Shown one piece after another: positions 25,382 to 34,214 of a stretch of 43,211 bases of DNA (positions are counted from its first letter, which is position 1; each line of letters starts with the position of its first letter). Origin of the DNA: Nitrospina sp. (lineage in GTDB: Bacteria > Nitrospinota > Nitrospinia > Nitrospinales > Nitrospinaceae). Both the position numbers and the translations under genes were made by a program. The DNA lies in contig JAGQJZ010000014.1 in NCBI GenBank assembly GCA_020430445.1, positions 1 to 43,211 of the forward strand. The letters are read 5' to 3'. The notes under the pieces are model-generated. The model saw only the letters and a program-made list of their open reading frames with translations. It was not told the DNA's origin and made no database searches.

Positions 25382-26832
25382 CAGGACACCGCCTCGTTTT
25401 CGGTGGCGAATGATTTTTGCATCGCTTCCCGGTTGCGCCTCTCCCGCCGCCATTCGCGCCAGGCGATCTCGCACCCCAGGTAGTTCAGGTATTCGCACCA
25501 GGGGGCGACCACCAGCGCGTGAACGGTTCCCATGATCCGGTTTCCGGTCATGAAGCGCCGGAAGGCCAGAGCGCGGCTCCCAAGCTGGGCGCGGAATTCC
25601 CGGTGGGTGATCTCGGCCCGGTCGCGGTGCATGCGGTGGAACAGCGTGCGCTGGAATTTCAGCGTGCGCACCAGACATTCGATCATCGAAAGGTTGTGCG
25701 AGTGCGCCACCGCGCTCAGCGGCGTGTACACGGTTTTGAAGCCGCGCTGGTGCATGGCGTGCGCCCACACCTGGTCCTCGCCCCAGTGGACGTCTTCATC
25801 GAACGGCGTTTCCAGCACGCGGTCGCGGCGCACGGCGGCGTTGGCGTTGGAAAAGAAAAACGATTCGGTCATTTCGCGCTTGTTGGGGCCGAACATGTCG
25901 CTCAGCAGTTTGCGCTCGAACGGACTGGCCCAGCCTTCGATCGGCGTCTCGCGGCCACAGACCCCCGCCACGACCGTGTCTTCTTGCATGGGGGCGATGA
26001 GGTTCAGCATCCAGTCCGTGGACTGCGGCACCGAATGCGCGCTGACGTTGATCAGATACGGTCCCCGCGCCAGCCGCGCTCCCAGGTTGAGCGTGGCCGA
26101 GTAGTGAAACGATTCTTTGGCGATGCGGTACACCCGCACCGAGTGCGAACAGGCGATGTCCACCGTGCGGTCGGTCGAACCGGAGTCGATGACGATGACC
26201 TCGCGTGCCGGACCTTCTTGCCGGGCGATGGCCTCTAGCGTGATGCCGAGAAAGCGTTCTTCGTTGAGGGTGCGGATGACGATCGAGGCGGCGGGCGGTT
26301 CCTCATCGTAAAAATCCTGCAGCGTCTCCACCTCCATGCGGGGGCGGGGGCGGATGTGCGGCGAGGGGATGTGGGGTTTCAGCGCCAGCTTGATCGCCGG
26401 TTTCAGGATGTCTAGAAAACGCAGGAACAGGTTGTGCCAGGGGTGTTCCATCAGCCCGGCCCAGGAGCCGAAGGTGATTTTACGCAGCAGTCCGCCGCGC
26501 GGCAGTTCGCACGCATTCGGCGTGATGAGCCGCGCGAACAGGCGCAGCCAGCCGTAGCCGCTGCCGTCGGTGTTGTTCAGCGGAAGCAGCGCCAGCGAAG
26601 GGCGAAGCGCCCGCAACTGATTCAGGAACTGGAACGCAAAGGAAGGCTGGAAGTGGCCGGCGCCCCAACTGATAAAACGTGAATCGCCCGGTTTGTTGAA
26701 AGGCGAGTGTTCTGGGCCGAACAGGACGGTCTTGCAGCCGAGGTCGCGCGCCATTTCAAGCGCGCGCCGGACTACAGATTCCTGCGCCGTGCAGAATAGA
26801 ATGCAGGTTCCGGACATGTTGGGGCGTCCCAT
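25381..26832 (-). CDS. Family 2 glycosyltransferase with extra N-terminal domain
   Basis: The 483-residue protein has a GT2 domain in its second half (about 185-400): ASIVIRTLNEERFLGITLEAI, VIVIDSGSTDRTVDIA, SATLNLGARLARGPYLINVSAH, then FDEDVHWGEDQVWAHAMHQRG with the ED motif. The first 150 residues form another alpha/beta domain (CILFCTAQESVVRRALEMARD, LRALRPSLALLPLNNTDGSGYG) that looks like half of a GT-B fold. The C-terminal WCEYLNYLGCEIAWREWRRERR may touch the membrane. ATG 26817 is an alternative start, five codons later, and neither site has a strong Shine-Dalgarno sequence. The gene sits five bases after the radical SAM-TPR gene and is coupled to the next GT2. Confidence 0.85.
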   Translation of the reverse strand: MGRPNMSGTCILFCTAQESVVRRALEMARDLGCKTVLFGPEHSPFNKPGDSRFISWGAGHFQPSFAFQFLNQLRALRPSLALLPLNNTDGSGYGWLRLFARLITPNACELPRGGLLRKITFGSWAGLMEHPWHNLFLRFLDILKPAIKLALKPHIPSPHIRPRPRMEVETLQDFYDEEPPAASIVIRTLNEERFLGITLEAIARQEGPAREVIVIDSGSTDRTVDIACSHSVRVYRIAKESFHYSATLNLGARLARGPYLINVSAHSVPQSTDWMLNLIAPMQEDTVVAGVCGRETPIEGWASPFERKLLSDMFGPNKREMTESFFFSNANAAVRRDRVLETPFDEDVHWGEDQVWAHAMHQRGFKTVYTPLSAVAHSHNLSMIECLVRTLKFQRTLFHRMHRDRAEITHREFRAQLGSRALAFRRFMTGNRIMGTVHALVVAPWCEYLNYLGCEIAWREWRRERRNREAMQKSFATENEAVS

Positions 26833-26837
26833 TCCGC

Positions 26838-28652
26838 TCAGGAGACCAACGCGGAGGTGGTCGCTTCTTCCGGCACGGTATCGGGAATCAGTTCCCAGTA
26901 CAGCCGCCGCGCTTCCTTATGGTCCGGGCTCAGGTGCATGCACATTTTAAAATGCTGCAGGGCCTCGTCCTTCCGGTTTTCCTCGATGCAGATCAGTCCC
27001 AGCCGGTAGTGTGCCCCGGCGCCGAACATCAGCGCGTCGTCGTAATCCACCGCCGTTTTGTAGATGAACTCGAATTCCTCGCGCGCTTTCGCGAAGTCGC
27101 CACCTGCGGCATGCGACTTGCCGATGACGTAACGCGGGCTGAGCAACTGCGGGAATTTTTGCAGAATCGCAGTCGCTTCTTGCACCGCCTGGGCGGTGTC
27201 GCCTGCGGCGTCGAGGGCGTTCATCGACTGGACCAGACGGTCGATCTCGGGCTTGTCCTGTTTCAGGATGGCCGTCTTCTCCGCCGCCAGCGAGCGCTTG
27301 GGCCGCACCGTTTCCTGTGGGCGGGCGTCGCGGAACTCGCGGCTCATCAGCCGCACCGACTCCATGATCTGGTCGCTGGAGTAGTTCGGGTAGCTCACCA
27401 CCGTGCCGCTGGAACCGTTGAACGATTCCAGGTCGTTGGTGTTGAGCCAGCCGTTTTCGATCGCCTTCTTGTGGAAGGTCGTGCCGGGATGCGGCACCGA
27501 GATCGAGCACTGCCAGCTTGAGATGAGGTCTTCCGAGATCAGCTTCTTGCCGTACTCGATCGTTTTGCGGTCGCCTTCCGGAGTGGAGCCGGAAGCGCCG
27601 ATCATGAACGTGCCGTAAATTTCGATACCGAGTTTTTTCGCCGAACGCAGCAGGTCGTGCAGACGGTCGGCCTTGGTCTTGCGGCCGATGCTCTGCCCCG
27701 TCGCCTCGTCGATGGTCTCGATGCCGAGGCGCAGTTTGTAATACCCGGCCTTGCGGATCATTTCGAGGATTTCCTCGTCGATGCGCTGGTGGTTGGCCAT
27801 CGCCTCGTAATGCAGGTCGTTGTTGCCGGAATCGATGAGCGCCTGGCAGAAGGCCATGATGTCCTTCTTGCGGATGATGTGCGTTTCTTCGTTGAACCAG
27901 CAGCCTTCCATCTCCGGATACTTGCGGCGCAGGTTTTCGATTTCCGCGACGATGCGGGCGGGGCTTCGGAAGCGCCAGTTTTCCTTTTCGTAGTACACCG
28001 TGCCGGCGACGCAGAAGTCGCAGGTGTACGGGCACCCGCGCGAGGCGTGCACTTCGATTTCGCGGAATTTCGTCCAGCGGTGCCCGCCGCAATAGCTGTA
28101 GTCGATGCGGCGGATGTCCTCGTCTTCCGGATCGGGCAGCGAGTCGATGTCGAGCACGGTGCGGTAGCTGTTGGGGTAGACGCCGGGGATCGTTTTCGGG
28201 TCGAGGCCGTTGAGGATGTCCACCACCGCGTATTCGAACTCGCCGACGCAGGCGTAGTCCATGCCGTCGGCCATGACCTTTTCCGGATAGGCCGTCGGGT
28301 ACTGGCCGGTGATGATGACGCGCGTGCCGTATTTGGACTGCATGGCCTTGGCGATGCGCAGGCTTTCCTGATAGGTGACGGTGTCGACCTCGAAGATCAG
28401 CCAGTCCGGTTTTTCCATGTCGAGGTACTGGATATAGTCTTCCGCCGTGAAGCGCAGGTAAGTGCCGTCGATGAGTTTGACGTAATCGTCCGGGAACTCG
28501 CGTTTGAGCAGGGTGCTCAGGTAGGCCAGTTCATACGGGTAATAGATGAAGACCGGGTAGCCCTGGAACATGCTGGTCCAGCGGCTGGGAAACGGACAGA
28601 CATAGCGGTCTCCGGGAAAACGGCCCGGCGGCTGGCAGACGAGAATTTTCAT
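26838..28652 (-). CDS. Radical SAM protein with N-terminal B12-binding-like and C-terminal TPR domains
   Basis: The 604-residue protein starts with a B12-binding-like Rossmann domain (about 1-150). The radical SAM barrel carries the cluster ligands C207, C211 and C214 (SRGCPYTCDFCV). The rest of the barrel includes FNEETHIIRKKDI, KLRLGIETIDEATGQSIGRKT and GTFMIGASGSTPEGD, as in the MiaB/BchE-like group. I do not see the DxHxxG cobalamin motif, so B12 binding is uncertain. Residues 470-600 form TPR-like helices ending HYRLGLICIEENRKDEALQH. That end resembles the C-termini of the two genes upstream. No Shine-Dalgarno sequence is obvious; the gene follows a 183-base gap and may have its own promoter. 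Confidence 0.85.
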   Translation of the reverse strand: MKILVCQPPGRFPGDRYVCPFPSRWTSMFQGYPVFIYYPYELAYLSTLLKREFPDDYVKLIDGTYLRFTAEDYIQYLDMEKPDWLIFEVDTVTYQESLRIAKAMQSKYGTRVIITGQYPTAYPEKVMADGMDYACVGEFEYAVVDILNGLDPKTIPGVYPNSYRTVLDIDSLPDPEDEDIRRIDYSYCGGHRWTKFREIEVHASRGCPYTCDFCVAGTVYYEKENWRFRSPARIVAEIENLRRKYPEMEGCWFNEETHIIRKKDIMAFCQALIDSGNNDLHYEAMANHQRIDEEILEMIRKAGYYKLRLGIETIDEATGQSIGRKTKADRLHDLLRSAKKLGIEIYGTFMIGASGSTPEGDRKTIEYGKKLISEDLISSWQCSISVPHPGTTFHKKAIENGWLNTNDLESFNGSSGTVVSYPNYSSDQIMESVRLMSREFRDARPQETVRPKRSLAAEKTAILKQDKPEIDRLVQSMNALDAAGDTAQAVQEATAILQKFPQLLSPRYVIGKSHAAGGDFAKAREEFEFIYKTAVDYDDALMFGAGAHYRLGLICIEENRKDEALQHFKMCMHLSPDHKEARRLYWELIPDTVPEEATTSALVS

Positions 28653-28835
28653 ATCGCAGTCTCTCTTGAAGGGGATCTCATTCGAACGCCTCGCCCGTGG
28701 AGAAACCGATCCGGCCGGCCGTGCGTAAAAATCCCTCGAGTAATTGACAAAGTAACAGGTTCCGGGCCCAAGGCCCTACCCCTTCTTTTCGGATTTGCGG
28801 GAAAAATCTTAAGGAATCCTGCCTCGGGGCCGGGT

Positions 28836-31232
28836 TCAGAGGGAGCGTAGCAGGTCGCGCGCCGCCCGGTGCCCGGGGTGAAACGCCAGGCATTTTCTAA
28901 CCATTTGTTTTTGCTTGTTTTTTGGGGATAGCAGCGCCAGCCGGTACCAGACGGAGCCGAGGATCGACTGGTCCTTGAACGAGGTGGTGAAGGCTTCGAA
29001 CATCTCCCGGGCCTCGACGGGCCGCCCCTGGCGCTCGAGGATCGAGGCCACGGCGTAGGCCAGCCGTTCGTTTTCCGGGTCGTTTTTCAGGCAGTGGCTG
29101 AGGGTTTCGATCTCCGGTTGTTTGTCCCGGTCGAGGCGTGCCAGGCTGAGCGCGGCGACCACCCGGATCCAGCCTTCGCCGGCGGTCTTGCCGTTCTGCT
29201 TCCAGGCTTTCTGGTAGAAGTCGCGGGCCGTTTCTCCGTTGCCGTTTTCGATCAGCCGCTGGCCCTCCAGTTCCAGTTGCGAGGCCACCAGGTGCGCCAG
29301 CGTTTCGTTGGTGCGGTCGCGTCTGAAATAGTGTTGCAGGGTCTCCAGTTCGGGACGCACGGTGGCGTCCATTTTCGCGATGGCCAGCGCCACGCGGGTG
29401 CGGATCCATTCCTCGCCGGAATGCGGCCCTTCCAGAGATTCGCGCCAGATGCGGGTGTAGAGCGTCCTCGCCTGACGGATTTTGCCGCAGGCCAGCAACG
29501 CATCGGCCAGCGGCAGGCAATAGGGCAGGTTGCCCGGCAGGGCTTCGGTGACGCCCTTGAACGCCTCCACCGCTTCCGCGTGCAGGCCGCGGCGCTGGCA
29601 GATCAGGCCCTGGACGAACCGCGCCTCGGGCGTTTCACCGAAAAGGGAAATCTCTTCCTCGACCAGCGCCTGCGCCCGGTCGAGTTCGTCCGCATCCATC
29701 GCCCGCTTCGCCTGCAACAAAAGAACGTGCGGGTGATCGGGAACCAGTTCCGCCAGAGTTTCCGGAGGGAAGTCGGTGCTCAGGTCGAACAGCGGGTTCT
29801 TCAGCAGGGGCGATTCCAGTCCCGCTCCGTAGAGGTCGAGGTATTCGAGCAGCAGGGCCGTTGCCGGTTCCCGTTCCCCGGCGTTCAGTTCCTGGCGGGT
29901 CCGCACCAGCAGCGACGCCGGGTGGTCCGGCACGGTGTCGGCGAACTGGTTGACATCGAACACAAAGGTTTTTGAAGTCTGCTTGCGGTCGGCGGGAATG
30001 CCCTGGTCGTCGAAGAGGGAGGCCGTCCGGCGCGGGTTGGCGCAGAAACGGACCAGCGGCTCCAGCACCCGCTCCCAGTGGAACTGGGGTTTGACGCGGC
30101 GGATGTTGTCGCGCATCGCCGCCAGTTCATGCGGATTGTTGAGGGCGCGTTCGATGGCCCCCGCCAGTGCCGCGTCGTCTGCAAACGGCACCACCGCGCC
30201 GAGTCCTTCGCGCTCGACCAGTTCGCTCTGAGTGTTGCCGGGATTGGTCAGCACCGGCAGGTTGCCCCAGAAATAATCGAGCAGGCGGATGCGGAACGAA
30301 AAATGGTTTTCGATGTGATCGTGAAACGTCGAGACGCCCATGTCGGATTCGGTCAGATAGCGGTCGTGTTCTTCGTACGGCACCCAGTCGGTGAAGATGA
30401 AGACGTTCTTCTCGAACATCCGCTTTTGCCGGGAGAACTTGACGACCTCCTGGTAGGCGTCCGGCAGTTTGCCCCATACCGGGTGCTTGCTGCCGGTGAA
30501 GACAAGCTTTAGCTGAGGGTATTTTTTCTTGAGCCGGGCCACTGCCTTGAGCGGGGTCATGGCGTCGAACCAGTTGGCCAGCGAGCCGCCCCAGAGCAGG
30601 ATGAAATCGTCCGCTCCCACGTTGGGAAGCTGGCCGCGGAACAGCGGCTGGCCCGAGCGCGGTTTGCGCGACGGGATGCCGAATGGCGCGACGTCGATCA
30701 GCGAACGGAACTGGGGATCGTTTTTGTAGTCGTCCGGACGCAGACGGCCGAGCATCATCAGCTGGCCGAGGTAAAAATCGCGCCGCCTCTCGGAGGGCGA
30801 CAGGAAAAAGTCCGCCGAGGTCAGAATCCGGGCCGCCCGCGAGATGGTGTTGCCGAAGCGCTCGCATTTTTCCTGCGCGTGAAAAATATCGATCGGCATG
30901 CCCTCGAGGTTTTCGAAATACTCCGGTACCAGCAGGTCCGCCGCCACCGGCTTGTTGTGCCTGCGCGCCACCCTGAGCACGGACAATGAAATGCTGTAGA
31001 CCGAGTCCGCCCATTTGATGTGCGGCGTCAGTGTGGAAGGTTGTTCGTAGGTGACGCGTTTGACCGGGAACGGTTCATTGTGGGGGCCGACCTTGAACGG
31101 CGTGAGCAGGCGCACCTCGAAGTGACGCGACAATTCCCGCGCGACTTCCAACTGCCGCACGCCGAGGCCGCCGATTTTTCCCGTGACCGGTTCGGTGGCG
31201 AAAACCGCCACGCGTTTTTCAGGCCGGGACAT
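28836..31232 (-). CDS. GT4-type glycosyltransferase with C-terminal TPR module
   Basis: The 798-residue protein begins with a GT-B glycosyltransferase (about 1-400). It has KIGGLGVRQLEVARELSRHF for the acceptor side, FILLWGGSLANWFDAMTPLKA, LKLVFTGSKHPVWG, and HIENHFSFRIRLLDYFWGNLPVLT in the donor-binding half. Residues 430-798 are TPR-like helical repeats. The end, AYAVASILERQGRPVEAREM followed by VWYRLALLSPKNKQKQMV, is closely similar to the end of the next protein upstream. GGGGAG six bases before ATG 31232 fixes the start, which overlaps the upstream gene by 14 bases. Donor and acceptor are unknown. Confidence 0.87.
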   Translation of the reverse strand: MSRPEKRVAVFATEPVTGKIGGLGVRQLEVARELSRHFEVRLLTPFKVGPHNEPFPVKRVTYEQPSTLTPHIKWADSVYSISLSVLRVARRHNKPVAADLLVPEYFENLEGMPIDIFHAQEKCERFGNTISRAARILTSADFFLSPSERRRDFYLGQLMMLGRLRPDDYKNDPQFRSLIDVAPFGIPSRKPRSGQPLFRGQLPNVGADDFILLWGGSLANWFDAMTPLKAVARLKKKYPQLKLVFTGSKHPVWGKLPDAYQEVVKFSRQKRMFEKNVFIFTDWVPYEEHDRYLTESDMGVSTFHDHIENHFSFRIRLLDYFWGNLPVLTNPGNTQSELVEREGLGAVVPFADDAALAGAIERALNNPHELAAMRDNIRRVKPQFHWERVLEPLVRFCANPRRTASLFDDQGIPADRKQTSKTFVFDVNQFADTVPDHPASLLVRTRQELNAGEREPATALLLEYLDLYGAGLESPLLKNPLFDLSTDFPPETLAELVPDHPHVLLLQAKRAMDADELDRAQALVEEEISLFGETPEARFVQGLICQRRGLHAEAVEAFKGVTEALPGNLPYCLPLADALLACGKIRQARTLYTRIWRESLEGPHSGEEWIRTRVALAIAKMDATVRPELETLQHYFRRDRTNETLAHLVASQLELEGQRLIENGNGETARDFYQKAWKQNGKTAGEGWIRVVAALSLARLDRDKQPEIETLSHCLKNDPENERLAYAVASILERQGRPVEAREMFEAFTTSFKDQSILGSVWYRLALLSPKNKQKQMVRKCLAFHPGHRAARDLLRSL

Positions 31233-33603
31233 GGTTCACTCCCCAGGCGGCCAGCATTTCCTGTGCGCCGTAGTGGTACGGATTGCGGCGGACGCACTGC
31301 ATGAGGCACTGTTCGCGTTCGTCGCCTTCCGAAAGACGCGCCAGGCGGTACCAGGCGTTGGCTTTCAGCAAATCGGTTTTAAGCGATCCTGTGAGGGAGC
31401 GGAACAATTCCCGCGCTTCGTCGAGACGGCCTTCCTTTTCCAGGGCCGAGGCGTGGGCGTACGCCAGAGGCGCGTTGTCCGGCGCCTTTTTCACGAAATC
31501 GCCCAGGGTGGCCGAAGCCGGGTTGACGATGGCGCCGATGCGGGCGAGGCCCACCCCGGCCTGGGCGCGGAATCCCTGTTCGGCGGTTTCCGTCGCCCCT
31601 TCCCACACCTGCAGGTAACGCTTGCGGGCGGAGGCCGGTTCGGTCAGTTGTTCGTAGCATTCCGCCTGTTCGAGGCGGAGGTCCCAGCGTTCCGGCGCGT
31701 CGACGATGGCGTTCTGCAAGTGGTCGATGGCGGCGCGGAACTGTCCCAGCGCCTTTTCCAGACGGCCCAGCGCCTGCGCGGTTTCGGTGGATTTGCCGAA
31801 CAGGCGGATTTCGTCCTTGATGAGGAAACGCGCCTCCTCGAATTCGCCGAGCACGGTTTTCTGCCGCGCCAGCATGAGGCGGACCTGCCGCAGTTTCGGA
31901 TGATGCGCCACCACCCATTCGAACAGGTTGCCCGCCTGGCGGTGCAGGCCGAAACGCTCGCACAACTCGCCCAGGAAGATGCGTCCGTCGCGGTCGTGCG
32001 GGTTGAGGTTGACCAGTTTGCGGCATTCGGTGAGCGCCTTGAGTTCGCGTCCACGCAGGAGGTCGGCGTCGTTGAGTCCCGGCATGTGGCGGCCCCGCGT
32101 CAGCCGTTCCATCAGGCTGGCTTTCTCCATCCAGGTCAGTTTCAGCGGGTCCTGCTTGGGCGGGTTGAAGGCCTCCAGCCGGTACACCGGGTAGCGCGCC
32201 AGCACGGTTTTGATCAACCGGTAACGCAGGCCGGTGATCTCCTCGAGCAGGACCGGATCAAAATCGGGATACGCCTGCACGAGGTAACGCGGGCGCTTGT
32301 GGGTGAGGCCGCCGATGACGGAATCGAAAACCGGTTCCAGCCCGATATCGAGCCAGGGGCCCATGGCGTAGTAAACGTAGCTGTCCGCCGCCGGCGAGCC
32401 GGAGTAATGGTACAACTGGGTGAAGTTGCCCCATACGTAGAGCGGTTCCCCTGCATGGCCGGAGAGTTTCATCAGGCGTTTCAGGACCCGGCCGAGGTAG
32501 GGCAGGTACAGCAGTTGTTCGAACTTGCCGTAACGCGCCATGATTTCCGGATCGCGGGCGCGGGTGTAGTGGGGCAACTGGCGCAGGGCGGTGAAGGCGA
32601 CCGCGAGCATCCAGATGCCGATGCCCGCTTTCGGCAGCCAGCCGTCCATCGCTCCCAGCCAGGCGAGGCCGAGTCCGGACGTGACCGCGAGCACGGCGAT
32701 CAGCGGCGTGTAGTGGTAGCGGGTGAACGCCCGTTGCGCGAACAGGATGAACAGCGTGACCGCCGTCAGCGTGACGAACCAGGGGCCGTCCGGTTCCAGG
32801 AACATGCCGGCCAGCGCCGGCAGGCCGAGGATCCAGAGCGGAAAGGTTTCCGCGGCAATCAGCCGGAGGTCGCCCTTGAGCCGGGGCCAGAAGGCGTCGC
32901 GCCGCGACGTGCGCAGGGTGGCCAGCATGCGGGCCTTGATCTGCCGGAGCGATTCCGGGTCGAAGTAGCCGCGTGCCGCGTCGAGGGCGGTGGAGGCGGC
33001 GAGCACCAGCGCCGAGGCGACGAAGGCGTTGAATCCCGGTTCCGCGCCCTGCAGGAGCCACAGCAGGATCAGGAAACAGGGGATATAGATGGCGGTGGTC
33101 AGCTTGGCGATGGCCATCAGGCCCCAGGCCAGCCCCGCCACCACGGCCCATTCCGGACCGAGCAGGGCCGCCCACAATCCGCCGAGCAGAAACGGCGCGT
33201 AGCACTGTTCCGTGTTGAACGATTCCGCTTCCAGCGACGGGGAAGTCAGGAAGAAAGCCGCCAGCAATCCGGAGGCCAGCGCCGCCCAGGCGTTGTGCGT
33301 CAGCGTCAGCACCAGGCCGTAGGCGACAACCGCCGTCAGCGCGTTGTGCGCGGCGAGGAACAGCCGGACCCGCTGCGGGCCGGTTTCGGGATTGCCGTAG
33401 ATGCGGTCGAGCAGTTGCAGCCGCCACACGGGATAAAGGAACAGGAACGCGTCCTGTTTCCAGCGCAGACCCTGCTTGCGGAAGCGGGCGATGTAAGTGT
33501 AGGTGGCGAGATCCTCGTCCAGTGGAAATTTCAGGTGCGGCCAGCGCACGGCGAATACGGCGGCGGCGATCAGTGTCGGGAACAGGATGTGGGAGAGGAT
33601 CAT
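31219..33603 (-). CDS. Polytopic GT-C/GT39-like glycosyltransferase with C-terminal TPR module
   Basis: The 794-residue protein has about ten membrane segments in its first 370 residues. The first periplasmic loop begins FPLDEDLATYTYIARFRKQG, with acidic residues where GT-C enzymes such as ArnT or PMT bind the lipid-linked donor. EAESFNTEQCYAPFLLGGLW and RYHYTPLIAVLAV are further similarities. A soluble part (about 400-480) leads to TPR repeats (about 530-794), ending AYAHASALEKEGRLDEAREL and AWYRLARLSEGDEREQCLMQ. The open frame extends to 33822, but its first 73 residues are low in quality and ATG 33603 precedes the first hydrophobic helix. It is the first gene of the long minus-strand series. 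Confidence 0.85.
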   Translation of the reverse strand: MILSHILFPTLIAAAVFAVRWPHLKFPLDEDLATYTYIARFRKQGLRWKQDAFLFLYPVWRLQLLDRIYGNPETGPQRVRLFLAAHNALTAVVAYGLVLTLTHNAWAALASGLLAAFFLTSPSLEAESFNTEQCYAPFLLGGLWAALLGPEWAVVAGLAWGLMAIAKLTTAIYIPCFLILLWLLQGAEPGFNAFVASALVLAASTALDAARGYFDPESLRQIKARMLATLRTSRRDAFWPRLKGDLRLIAAETFPLWILGLPALAGMFLEPDGPWFVTLTAVTLFILFAQRAFTRYHYTPLIAVLAVTSGLGLAWLGAMDGWLPKAGIGIWMLAVAFTALRQLPHYTRARDPEIMARYGKFEQLLYLPYLGRVLKRLMKLSGHAGEPLYVWGNFTQLYHYSGSPAADSYVYYAMGPWLDIGLEPVFDSVIGGLTHKRPRYLVQAYPDFDPVLLEEITGLRYRLIKTVLARYPVYRLEAFNPPKQDPLKLTWMEKASLMERLTRGRHMPGLNDADLLRGRELKALTECRKLVNLNPHDRDGRIFLGELCERFGLHRQAGNLFEWVVAHHPKLRQVRLMLARQKTVLGEFEEARFLIKDEIRLFGKSTETAQALGRLEKALGQFRAAIDHLQNAIVDAPERWDLRLEQAECYEQLTEPASARKRYLQVWEGATETAEQGFRAQAGVGLARIGAIVNPASATLGDFVKKAPDNAPLAYAHASALEKEGRLDEARELFRSLTGSLKTDLLKANAWYRLARLSEGDEREQCLMQCVRRNPYHYGAQEMLAAWGVNHVPA

Positions 33604-34214
33604 GGTGACCAGGTTTTGGACCGGGGTCGGGCAACGCAATTCAAGGGACACCCGGTGGGTTGCGGTGATTGAAAATGGAAGATCGCCCTCTTGCTTTTTC
33701 GGATTCCGCCGGGGATTTCTTGAGTCGGGGACACTGCGTGGCGGGAAGCCGGGAATGGACTTTTCACGGGAGCCTTTGGATATGCCAAAACGGCGGCTGC
33801 GGCAGTTCGCGTCCCGTCTCAAACGCGGGCGCGGGGGGCCGGGGGTATTTCCAAAGGAGCCATGAAATCAAACAGATTCGGGCGCCAATCTGCCGGTTCA
33901 GTATAATGAACACGGGCCTTAGGGTCAACAGGATTGGCGCTGAAATTAGATATGGGGAATGGCCGCCTCCGGCGCGATTTCTGACCGTCCACCGGATCGG
34001 ACAAAGGGTGTTGGGGGAAATTTGGGGGGACTCTGCGCCGTTCGAATTTGTATCGCGGCGGCTCGTAGGCTCTGAACGACCCGGACCTGTTCCGGGTTGT
34101 TTGAGATTTTCATCAGAGGCGCTCTGAAAGCATCATCCGCTGCTGCGATTGCTTGCATTCGATCCGTGGATTGGAGAGAATACGCTCCTGACAATTTTGA
34201 CTAAGGGATTTAAC
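33604..34214 (+). other. Intergenic region of about 610 bases without a convincing gene
   Basis: The region separates the GT-C gene (minus) from prfB (plus) and must hold both promoters. A TATAAT occurs at 33902-33907 without a good -35. Before prfB, TTGCAT and GAGAAT spaced by 17 bases (about 34150-34180) are a weak promoter match. The 152-codon open frame at 33669-34127 has no ribosome binding site or recognisable protein features. No hairpin terminator or RNA gene was recognised. Confidence 0.5.

Noticed and set aside
28740..28800. GGGCC-CAA-GGCCC hairpin followed by a pyrimidine-rich stretch in the gap before the radical SAM-TPR gene
   Set aside because: The stem is only five pairs and the following bases are mixed C and T, so a terminator call is not justified. 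TTGTCA with TACGCA as a promoter is also too weak.
31183..33672. An open frame of 829 codons on the plus strand
   Set aside because: It is antisense to the GT-C gene, has low-complexity Arg/Gln/Gly-rich composition and no recognisable domain. High GC content keeps such shadow frames open.
33862..33906. AAAGGAG followed by ATG and a 14-codon frame, as a leader peptide
   Set aside because: The spacing between AGGAG and ATG is only two bases, the peptide has no regulatory codon run, and prfB begins more than 300 bases later.
33669..34127. A 152-codon frame in the gap before prfB
   Set aside because: No ribosome binding site and no protein-like composition or recognised motif.
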